Assembly (NCBI GenBank): GCA_900541315.1
Contig: UQJF01000039.1
Location: 1-22,509, forward strand
Direction of reading: 5' to 3'
DNA from: an uncultured Clostridium sp.
GTDB taxonomy: Bacteria > Bacillota > Clostridia > Lachnospirales > Lachnospiraceae
Length of the DNA: 22,509 bases
Numbering within the stretch: the stretch's first letter is position 1; every line of letters begins with the position of its first letter. The notes under the pieces are model-generated. The model ran no database searches and was not told the origin of the DNA. It saw only the letters and a list, made by a program, of their open reading frames with translations. Of this stretch, positions 16,956-22,509 are shown one piece after another. The position numbers were made by a program, and so were the translations under genes.

Positions 16956-17729
16956 TCATCCCAACGCCACATCAAGCACCATCATCAGCGCAAATCCGAT
17001 TGCAAATCCAATGGTGCCTATATTGGAATGTTCTCCTTCAGAAGCTTCTGGCACCAGTTCTTCTACTACTACATAAAGCATGGCCCCTGCTGCAAAGGAA
17101 AGAAAGTATGGCATGAACGGCTCCAGTTTTTCTGCCAGCAACAGCATAAGCCCGGCGCCAATTGGCTCTACGATACCGGAAAGCATACCATAGATAAAAG
17201 CCTTTTTCTGCCCTGCCGCTTCTTTTAAAGGAAGAGAGATAACTGCTCCTTCCGGGAAATTCTGTATTGCAATACCCAGTGATAATGCCATGGCGCCTGC
17301 CAGTGTAATGGACTGGCTTTTTGCCATCATACCTGCAAAAGCCACACCAACTGCCATTCCTTCCGGTATGTTATGTAAGGTCACTGCAAGGACCAGCATG
17401 GTACTTTTCTGCCAGTTACTTTTTGCGCCTTCCGGCTGGTCTGTGTCCATATGAAGATGTGGAACTACCATATCCAGAAACAATAAAAATGCCATTCCTA
17501 AAATGAATCCACATACTGCCGGAAGAAAGGCCAGTTTCCCAAGTCCTTCACTCATTTCCATAGCCGGAATCAGAAGAGACCAAACGGAAGCAGCCACCAT
17601 AACTCCTGAAGCAAAGCCCAGGAATGCTTTCTGCACTCCGGGCTTTAATTCTCCCCGCAGAAAGAACACGCAGGCACTGCCTGCTGTAGTTCCTATAAAA
17701 GGGATCAATATTCCTGTTAAAATATCCAT
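16956..17729 (-). CDS. ZIP-family metal transporter
   Basis: The 257-residue membrane protein belongs to the ZIP family (ZupT/GufA-like), importing zinc or other divalent metals into the cytoplasm. About eight hydrophobic segments are visible. The metal site motifs are on the central helices: HNIPEG (119-124) and NFPEG (157-161), plus EPIG (188-191) and VVEELVPE (221-228). A short acidic, histidine-containing cytoplasmic loop lies near 90-100 (PHLHMDTDQ). GAGGTAG is the ribosome binding site. A 30-codon open frame starting with GTG at 17825 ends only 3 bases upstream of the ATG and overlaps that site. Metal specificity cannot be read from the sequence. It follows the cytidylate-kinase-like gene by 109 bases with no terminator between, so read-through is likely. 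Confidence 0.92.
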   Translation of the reverse strand: MDILTGILIPFIGTTAGSACVFFLRGELKPGVQKAFLGFASGVMVAASVWSLLIPAMEMSEGLGKLAFLPAVCGFILGMAFLLFLDMVVPHLHMDTDQPEGAKSNWQKSTMLVLAVTLHNIPEGMAVGVAFAGMMAKSQSITLAGAMALSLGIAIQNFPEGAVISLPLKEAAGQKKAFIYGMLSGIVEPIGAGLMLLLAEKLEPFMPYFLSFAAGAMLYVVVEELVPEASEGEHSNIGTIGFAIGFALMMVLDVALG

Positions 17730-17838
17730 CTGCTACCTCATGTTGCTACATTTTTGCCCCACATCGAACACGTCACCAGCACATTCACCTATCACAGTAA
17801 ACAGATACGCTGTCTCTTCACCCACATCATTATAAATA

Positions 17839-18477
17839 TCAGTCGATCATTCCCCGAAGCTTCAGATAATCCTTGATCAAGGTGATCATCTCATCGTAAT
17901 CAATGCGGCTGGCATTAATAGGAAGATCGTAATTCTCCATATCCATCCAGTTTCTGCCAGTGAAATACTTATGATATTCAGTGCGCTCCTTATCAATCTT
18001 CCTCATACGGCGCAGTGCTTCTTCTTCATCAACCTTATCTACATCCATAATCCTGCGGACTCTGGTAACGGTATCTGCATATACGAAAATGCGGATCACG
18101 TCATCTAACTGATCCTGAAGCACATAGTTGCCGCATCGTCCGATGATGATGCAGTTTTCTGACTCTGCCAGTTTTCGGATAACCTCAGACTGGAAACGGA
18201 ACAGGTTTTCCGGTGATGTAAGCTTATGTCCGTCCTTTACAGGTGCAGAAAGCTCCGGCTTCATATTAGTAACAGTACGATATAATAAATTGTTTCCTGC
18301 CTTTTCATCTGCCAGACGGAAATACTGCTCTCCAATAGCACTGGTTTCTGATGTCATTTTCAAAATCTCTTCATCATAATAATGAATGCCCAGTTCCTCT
18401 GCAAGGCGCATACCTGTAATACGTCCGCCGCTTCCGTACTGACGCTCGATTGTGATCACATAATGTTTACTGCTCAT
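17839..18477 (-). CDS. Cytidylate kinase-like family protein
   Basis: The 212-residue protein belongs to the cytidylate-kinase-like P-loop family found widely in Clostridia and Bacteroidetes. The N-terminal ITIERQYGSGG motif holds a loop resembling the Cmk P-loop but with Gly-Ser-Gly-Gly-Arg in place of the lysine-serine end. CIIIGRCGNYVL in the middle and DTVTRVRRIM later correspond to the lid and NMP-binding parts. Real CMP kinase activity is unproven for this group. The longer frame from 18516 would start at an ATG without a ribosome binding site; the ATG at 18477 has GGGAGG 8 bases upstream and gives the family's MSSKHYVITI start. An extended -10 for its promoter is at 18542-18547. Confidence 0.88.
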   Translation of the reverse strand: MSSKHYVITIERQYGSGGRITGMRLAEELGIHYYDEEILKMTSETSAIGEQYFRLADEKAGNNLLYRTVTNMKPELSAPVKDGHKLTSPENLFRFQSEVIRKLAESENCIIIGRCGNYVLQDQLDDVIRIFVYADTVTRVRRIMDVDKVDEEEALRRMRKIDKERTEYHKYFTGRNWMDMENYDLPINASRIDYDEMITLIKDYLKLRGMID

Positions 18478-18541
18478 ATGACCGACCTCCCTTGTTTTGC
18501 TATACACTCTGATCATACATTTACATGCTTCTTATGTATCA

Positions 18542-18547
18542 AGTATA
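18542..18547 (-). promoter_or_regulatory. Extended -10 for the cytidylate-kinase-like gene
   Basis: On the minus strand TGGTATACT forms an extended -10 element (TATACT is the complement of 18542-18547), about 65 bases upstream of the ATG at 18477. The -35 is weak. It is divergent from the T-box promoter. Confidence 0.5.
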
Positions 18548-18657
18548 CCACATTTTTACTTAACCGGACACTGTATTATCTGAATTTTAATGAAATTTTT
18601 CTTCAAATTTTTCATAATATATTTCATATATGATATCTGCGACTTTTAAAAAAACAG

Positions 18658-18686
18658 TTGACAAAACCCGCCCCATGTATTAATAT
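18658..18686 (+). promoter_or_regulatory. Promoter of the T-box leader and trpXYZ
   Basis: TTGACA (18658-18663, perfect consensus), a 17-base spacer and TAATAT (18681-18686) form a strong sigma-A promoter. Transcription should start near 18693 and run into the T-box leader. Confidence 0.85.
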
Positions 18687-18692
18687 ACGGAT

Positions 18693-18958
18693 TAACAGCT
18701 AAACCGTTGAAAAAGAGGAGTAAGCTTCCAATGCATTAGCACAGAGAGCCGCAGGTGGTGGGATTGCGGTATAAAGCAGGCAGCTGAATGGACTTTTGAG
18801 GGCAGTCTTGAAATACTTAGTAGGGACTGACGGACTCTGCACCCGTTACATTTGCAGCACATATGCTAGTATGTGAAAAGTGGACTTTAAGTCAATTTGA
18901 GTGGCACCGCGGATCATATTCGTCTCAATCACAATATCATTGTGGTTGGGACTTTTTT
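18693..18958 (+). promoter_or_regulatory. T-box riboswitch, tryptophan-specific
   Basis: This leader senses uncharged tRNA and decides whether trpXYZ is transcribed. Stem I starts near 18740 with CAGAGAG, whose CAGAG can pair with CTCTG at 18835-18839. The likely specifier is TGG (18789-18791) in GAATGGACTTTTGAG, which resembles the specifier region of known T-boxes and codes for Trp. The antiterminator has TTGAG (18897-18901), the T-box bulge TGGCACC (18902-18908), GCG, a loop, CGT and CTCAA (18924-18928). The TGGC reads tRNA 3' end GCCA, so it needs a G discriminator base, as in tRNA-Trp. CTCAA is also part of the terminator stem at 18922-18935, so the two folds exclude each other. A TAC at 18814-18816 is a rival specifier, but tRNA-Tyr has A as discriminator. 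Confidence 0.92.
18922..18958 (+). terminator. T-box regulated terminator
   Basis: A 14-bp stem including two G-U pairs joins 18922-18935 and 18939-18952 around a 3-base loop, and six T follow (18953-18958). It forms when charged tRNA-Trp leaves the antiterminator unstabilised. Confidence 0.93.
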
Positions 18959-19004
18959 ATTACAAAAAATCCATTTTAATTTTTATTTTCAGGAGGTAAG
19001 TATT

Positions 19005-20096
19005 ATGAAAAAATCTATGGCAGTTCTTTTAACCGCAGCAATGGGCGCAGCTTTATTAACAGGCTGCGGCAGTTCTTCTTCCACTGCTACTACAGCAGCA
19101 ACTACCACAGCAGTCCCTGCATCTGAGGCAGCTTCTTCTGAGGCAGCTTCCAGCGAAGCAGAAAACAACACAGAAGCTGACGGCTCCTACACCATTGGTA
19201 TTGGCCAGTTTGCTGAACACGGCTCTCTTGACAACTGCCGTGAAGGTTTCTTAGCTGGTCTTGCAGCAGAAGGCATCGAAGAAGGAAAGAATTTAACTGT
19301 TCTTTATGAAAATGCACAGGCAGACGGCGGTACTTCTGCACAGATTGCTAATACATTTGCAGGAAAGGACGTAGATTTAATGTGTGGTATTGCAACTCCT
19401 ATGGCACAGGCTGAATACAGCGTGGCTATGAAGTCCGACATTCCTGTCATTTTCACAGCAGTTACGGATCCGGTTGCAGCTGAACTGGCAAACGCAGAAG
19501 GAACCCCGGTTGGCGAGATCACAGGTACAAGCGATAAGCTTCCTGTAGAATTACAGTTAAAGATGATCCGTGAGATCTTACCTGAGGCAAAGACTATCGG
19601 TATCATGTACACCACCAGCGAAGTAAACTCTGAATCTGCCATTGCAGAATATAAGGAACTGGCTCCAAATTATGCCTTTGAGATCGTAGACTCCGGTATC
19701 TCCTCTTCAGCAGATATCCCGCTGGCAGCAGATACTTTAATTGGAAAGGTTGACTGTATCACCAATCTGACTGATAATACAGTAGTAGCATCTCTTCCTG
19801 TTATCTTAAGCAAGGCTTCCGCAAAGAACATTCCTGTATTCGGAAGCGAGATCGAACAGGTAAAGATCGGCTGCCTGGCTGCTATGGGTCTGGACTATGT
19901 AGAACTTGGCAAGCAGACCGGTGAAATGGCTGCAAAGGTATTAAAGGGCGAAGCAAAAGCAAGCGAATTAAACTTTGAGACCATTAAGGATGCTGCATTC
20001 TACGGCAACACCAAAGTAGCTGAAAACCTCGGCATCACTCTTCCTGAATCTTTAACAGGAACTGCTGCTGAGCTCTTTGACAGCATTGCAGAGTAA
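19005..20096 (+). CDS. trpX: ABC transporter substrate-binding lipoprotein, tryptophan
   Basis: The 363-residue lipoprotein captures substrate outside the membrane for the TrpXYZ importer. The signal peptide (1-20) ends in the lipobox LLTGC with Cys21 as lipid anchor, followed by a Ser/Thr/Ala/Glu-rich linker to about residue 58. The rest is the two-lobed binding domain of the ABC_sub_bind family (YTIGIGQFAEHGSLDNCREG start; GIATPMAQ and FTAVTDPVAA in the middle). Tryptophan as ligand is inferred from the Trp T-box and from the known trpXYZ type; related proteins may bind other aromatic compounds. The frame is open upstream to 18897, but that part lies inside the T-box terminator. The ATG at 19005 with AGGAGG (18991-18996) 8 bases before it is clearly the true start. 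trpY follows 27 bases later. Confidence 0.9.
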   Translation: MKKSMAVLLTAAMGAALLTGCGSSSSTATTAATTTAVPASEAASSEAASSEAENNTEADGSYTIGIGQFAEHGSLDNCREGFLAGLAAEGIEEGKNLTVLYENAQADGGTSAQIANTFAGKDVDLMCGIATPMAQAEYSVAMKSDIPVIFTAVTDPVAAELANAEGTPVGEITGTSDKLPVELQLKMIREILPEAKTIGIMYTTSEVNSESAIAEYKELAPNYAFEIVDSGISSSADIPLAADTLIGKVDCITNLTDNTVVASLPVILSKASAKNIPVFGSEIEQVKIGCLAAMGLDYVELGKQTGEMAAKVLKGEAKASELNFETIKDAAFYGNTKVAENLGITLPESLTGTAAELFDSIAE

Positions 20097-20123
20097 TAAT
20101 ATTTAGGGTATTGGAGGAACATC

Positions 20124-21065
20124 ATGACAACGATCATTTTCGGTATTCTGGAAGAAGGCCTTGTATATGCCATTATGGCCCTGGGCGTTTACATCACATA
20201 TAAGATCCTGGATTTCCCGGATCTGTCTGTAGACGGCACCTTCCCTCTTGGCGCTGCTGTGACCGCAGCAGGTATTGCAAACGGGCTTCCTTTCATCGGT
20301 ACCATTTCACCTGTAGCAGCATTATTCATTTCCTTTGCAGTGGGTGCCTTAGCCGGCTGTATCACCGGTCTCATCCACGTAAAGTTAAAGGTACGTGACC
20401 TGCTCTCCGGCATCATTGTCATGACGGCCCTCTATTCCATTAATTTAAGGGTCACCGGAAAAGCAAACCTTCCTATATTTAGTAAGGAAACTATTTTTTC
20501 CAATTCTCTCCTTTCCGCCCATGTACCGGAAGCTGCATCACCCTTTATCGTGACCATCATTCTTTTTGTCATCGTTTTGGTCTGCAAGGTGTTATTGGAT
20601 GCCTACTTACAGACACGTTCCGGTTATCTGCTTCGTGCAGTTGGTGATAATGACGTACTTGTTACATCCCTTGCAAAAGATAAAGGTCTTGTAAAAATCG
20701 TAGGTCTTGCCATTGCAAACGGCTTTGCAGCACTTGCAGGAAGCGTTTACTGCCAGCAGAAGGGATTTTTTGAAATCTCCATAGGCACCGGCACCATGGT
20801 CATCGGCCTTGCAAATGTTATCATCGGAACCCAGCTGTTAAAGAGAGTCGGCTTTATCCGCTCTACTACTGCTGTTATCATTGGTTCCATTGTATACAAA
20901 GCCTGCGTTTCTATTGCGCTGCTGTTAAACGACCTGCACATTGGAGGACTGGACATTTCCATTCCAGTCACTGCATCCGATCTGAAGCTGATCACTTCTG
21001 TATTATTCCTGATCATCCTTGTAGTAAGCCCTTCCGGCGGAAAGAAGGTAAAGAGCCATGCTTGA
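20124..21065 (+). CDS. trpY: ABC transporter permease, tryptophan
   Basis: The 313-residue protein is the membrane channel of the importer, of the branched-chain amino acid/sugar permease superfamily (BPD_transp_2). Eight or nine hydrophobic segments are visible, starting with GLVYAIMALGVYITYKIL near residues 12-29, followed by the conserved DFPDLSVDGTFPLGAA loop. The GLANVIIGTQLL segment and the late LFLIILVVSP helix are typical. The C-terminus is short and basic (SGGKKVKSHA). The ribosome binding site GGAGG is 6 bases before the ATG. The last 8 bases overlap the start of the ATPase gene, which indicates translational coupling. Confidence 0.92.
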   Translation: MTTIIFGILEEGLVYAIMALGVYITYKILDFPDLSVDGTFPLGAAVTAAGIANGLPFIGTISPVAALFISFAVGALAGCITGLIHVKLKVRDLLSGIIVMTALYSINLRVTGKANLPIFSKETIFSNSLLSAHVPEAASPFIVTIILFVIVLVCKVLLDAYLQTRSGYLLRAVGDNDVLVTSLAKDKGLVKIVGLAIANGFAALAGSVYCQQKGFFEISIGTGTMVIGLANVIIGTQLLKRVGFIRSTTAVIIGSIVYKACVSIALLLNDLHIGGLDISIPVTASDLKLITSVLFLIILVVSPSGGKKVKSHA

Positions 21066-21831
21066 ATTAAAACACATCCATAAATATTACAACGCAGGTA
21101 CTGTCAATGAAATGTGCCTGTTTAATGATTTTAACTTATCCATTGATGATCATCAATTTGTATCTGTAGTAGGAAGCAATGGTTCCGGCAAAACTTCTCT
21201 TTTAAATATCATCTGTGGAAGTATTCCGCTGGATGACGGCCGTATTATCATCGGCGGTGAAGACATTACCAAAATGCCTGAATATAAGCGCCAGCGCCGC
21301 ATTGGCCGTGTTTACCAGAACCCGTCCATGGGAACCTGCCCTTCTATGACCATTGCGGAAAACATGGCTTTAGCAGACAATAAGGGCAAAGCCTTCAACC
21401 TCCGTCCCGGAACCAACAAACAGCGCCTGGAATTCTACCGTGAATCTCTCCGCTCTCTTGGCCTTGGACTGGAAGATAAAATGGATGTAAAAGTAGGTGT
21501 TCTCTCCGGCGGACAGCGCCAGGCAATGGCTCTTTTAATGTCCACCATGACTCCTATTGAGTTTCTGATCCTGGATGAGCACACCGCTGCTCTGGACCCG
21601 AAAACAGCAGAAACCATTATGGAACTGACAGATAAAGTAGTCCGTGAAAAGAACCTGACTACGATCATGGTCACTCACAATCTCCGCTTTGCTGTGGAAT
21701 ATGGTAACAGACTTTTAATGATGCACCAGGGACATGCAGTGATCGATAAAGCAGGTGAAGAAAAGGAAGCTACTACTATTGATCATATCCTAAAGAAATT
21801 TAATGAGATCAGTATTGAGTGCGGAAACTAA
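21058..21831 (+). CDS. trpZ: ABC transporter ATP-binding protein, tryptophan
   Basis: The 257-residue protein powers the TrpXYZ importer. Walker A GSNGSGKT (39-46), Q-loop Gln87 in VYQNPSMGT, signature LSGGQRQ (149-155), Walker B FLILDEH (169-175), D-loop ALDP (178-181) and switch His207 are all present. The residue after the catalytic Glu is His instead of the common Pro (DEHTAALDP), a variant seen in this importer group. The ATG lies within the end of trpY. The last codons and stop are part of a 27-base tandem duplication with the DNA just after the gene. A bidirectional terminator follows at 21861-21903. Confidence 0.94.
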   Translation: MLELKHIHKYYNAGTVNEMCLFNDFNLSIDDHQFVSVVGSNGSGKTSLLNIICGSIPLDDGRIIIGGEDITKMPEYKRQRRIGRVYQNPSMGTCPSMTIAENMALADNKGKAFNLRPGTNKQRLEFYRESLRSLGLGLEDKMDVKVGVLSGGQRQAMALLMSTMTPIEFLILDEHTAALDPKTAETIMELTDKVVREKNLTTIMVTHNLRFAVEYGNRLLMMHQGHAVIDKAGEEKEATTIDHILKKFNEISIECGN

Positions 21832-21859
21832 AAGATCAGTATTGAATGTAGAAATAAAG
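21806..21859 (+). repeat. 27-bp tandem duplication across the trpZ stop
   Basis: 21806-21832 and 21833-21859 are adjacent 27-base copies with 21 identical positions; the first 13 bases are identical. The first copy contains the last eight sense codons and the stop of trpZ. In the second copy the matching stop is shifted, so the gene end may once have been here. It is a local slippage duplication that has since diverged. Confidence 0.75.
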
Positions 21860-21860
21860 T

Positions 21861-21903
21861 AAAAAGGCTGGCAATTTCCAAAATCTGGAATGCCAGTCTT
21901 TTT
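21861..21903. terminator. Bidirectional terminator after trpZ
   Basis: AAAAAGGCTGGCA (21861-21873) pairs with TGCCAGTCTTTTT (21891-21903) with one G-U pair, and TTCC/GGAA extends the stem. T-runs follow on both strands. It ends trpXYZ and the convergent minus-strand gene. Confidence 0.92.
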
Positions 21904-21936
21904 TATATATTTTATATATATAATTTATATATTCTT

Positions 21937-22461
21937 TTATTCTGCAAATACCATGATCCGCATAGCTGTATTTTCTTCATCAGACCATACCACTGCTTTT
22001 CTCCCCTGGGTAAGGTCATCTAATGTAACAATATTTCTGGTGAGATATGGTACTATTGCACAGTCATCTGCCAGTGTATATTTTGTACCGTCCATAGCAG
22101 TCAGTACAGACTGGGAAGATGCTGCATCTGTCACTACAGATTTAACAGTTACATAATCCGGAACTTTAAAGTCTGCCGGGACATTAGTAAAAATCATTGT
22201 TGCGTTTGTCATTGGCGGAAGGCTCATGGTCATTGCCGGACCGATATAGGCATAAATGGTATCCCCGTCCTTAATATCAGATAGCTCTGTTGGAATACCG
22301 GAAACAGCATCTAATACATAGGTAGATTCCCGAGATACATTTAAGATCACTTCTCCCTGATATCCCTGATCTGCCTGACTGTCAATGGATAATCTTCCAT
22401 CTTCCATATGGGTAGCCGGTCCATACAGGCGTACAGAGTCTTCTGCCTGCTCCAGCTGTTC
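21937..22461 (-). CDS. Hypothetical protein, 5'-truncated by contig end
   Basis: The C-terminal 174 residues of a protein of unknown function are present. An apparent start at 22476 is false: it is a GTG inside the adapter that yields the well-known artefact peptide MYKRQ, and genomic codons begin at Glu (22461). Visible features: a hydrophilic opening, a small beta-rich domain with GEVILNVS and TYVLDAVSG, then DGDTIYAYIGPAMTMSLPP and a region ending in VVWSDEENTAMRIMVFAE. This pattern resembles domains found beside copper amine oxidase N-terminal-like (stalk) domains in secreted clostridial proteins, from memory and weakly supported. The missing N-terminus would hold any signal peptide. It converges on trpZ at the shared terminator. 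Confidence 0.75.
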   Translation of the reverse strand, partial: EQLEQAEDSVRLYGPATHMEDGRLSIDSQADQGYQGEVILNVSRESTYVLDAVSGIPTELSDIKDGDTIYAYIGPAMTMSLPPMTNATMIFTNVPADFKVPDYVTVKSVVTDAASSQSVLTAMDGTKYTLADDCAIVPYLTRNIVTLDDLTQGRKAVVWSDEENTAMRIMVFAE

Positions 22462-22509
22462 CTGTCTCTTATACACATCTCCGAGCCCACGAGACGGAGC
22501 TACATCTCG
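22462..22509. other. Sequencing adapter (Nextera i7 side), not genomic
   Basis: The Tn5 mosaic end CTGTCTCTTATACACATCT is at 22462-22480, the constant part CCGAGCCCACGAGAC at 22481-22495, index GGAGCTAC at 22496-22503 and ATCTCG of the P7 primer at 22504-22509. The index matches that of the left end in reverse complement. Confidence 0.98.

Noticed and set aside
18478..18516. Start of the cytidylate-kinase-like gene at 18516
   Set aside because: No ribosome binding site; GGGAGG is correctly placed for the ATG at 18477.
18807..18823. TAC (18814-18816) as a tyrosine specifier codon in the T-box
   Set aside because: The TGGC bulge needs a G discriminator base, as in tRNA-Trp; tRNA-Tyr has A.
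18897..19004. N-terminal extension of TrpX from 18897
   Set aside because: It lies in the T-box antiterminator and terminator; the signal peptide and AGGAGG define the ATG at 19005.
50..22461. CRISPR array, tRNA, rRNA, prophage or complete insertion sequence
   Set aside because: No regularly spaced repeats, cloverleaf signatures, phage genes or transposase genes were seen.

Overview
The window is a 22.5-kb assembled fragment of a low-to-mid GC Firmicute chromosome, most likely a gut Lachnospiraceae-type Clostridium. The evidence is the strong AGGAGG ribosome binding sites, a tryptophan T-box leader, a partial TCA branch (aconitase, citrate synthase, NAD-type isocitrate dehydrogenase) in one operon, a B. 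subtilis-like EPSP synthase and the protein families present. No rRNA, tRNA, CRISPR array, phage or complete insertion sequence was found. Both extreme ends (1-49 and 22462-22509) are Illumina/Nextera adapter with the same 8-base index, so the two outermost genes are cut artificially and the apparent terminal inverted repeat is not biological.

Left part (50-6823): a truncated prpF-like isomerase gene (minus) is divergent from a LysR-type regulator gene (plus). They face an operon on the minus strand, aconitase-family hydratase, citrate synthase, isocitrate dehydrogenase, with a clear promoter (6539-6567) and a clear terminator (1690-1717). This operon turns acetyl-CoA plus oxaloacetate into 2-oxoglutarate, the precursor of glutamate.

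Middle part (6824-11728): an EF-G-like GTPase with altered G3 and G4 motifs (minus) and a UvrA paralog lacking the UvrB-binding domain (plus) are transcribed divergently from two good sigma-A-type promoters.

Aromatic amino acid part (11755-15675): aroF (DAHP synthase), tyrA (prephenate dehydrogenase with ACT domain) and aroA (EPSP synthase) run on the plus strand and end at a bidirectional terminator. The aroF promoter is flanked by two different sets of triple short direct repeats. A 165-bp full-length palindromic element lies exactly between the aroF stop codon and the tyrA leader.

Right part (15718-22461): on the minus strand lie a TfoX N-terminal-domain protein, an O6-methylguanine-DNA methyltransferase, a ZIP metal transporter and a cytidylate-kinase-like protein. 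On the plus strand a Trp T-box riboswitch controls a three-gene ABC importer (trpX, trpY, trpZ), so the window joins synthesis and uptake of aromatic amino acids. A truncated, unrecognised minus-strand gene closes the fragment.

I saw no clear undescribed multi-gene system. The best leads for a second look are the 165-bp palindromic element, the triple repeats around the aroF promoter, the G-motif changes in the EF-G-like protein, and two short unexplained open stretches beside the ZIP transporter gene.
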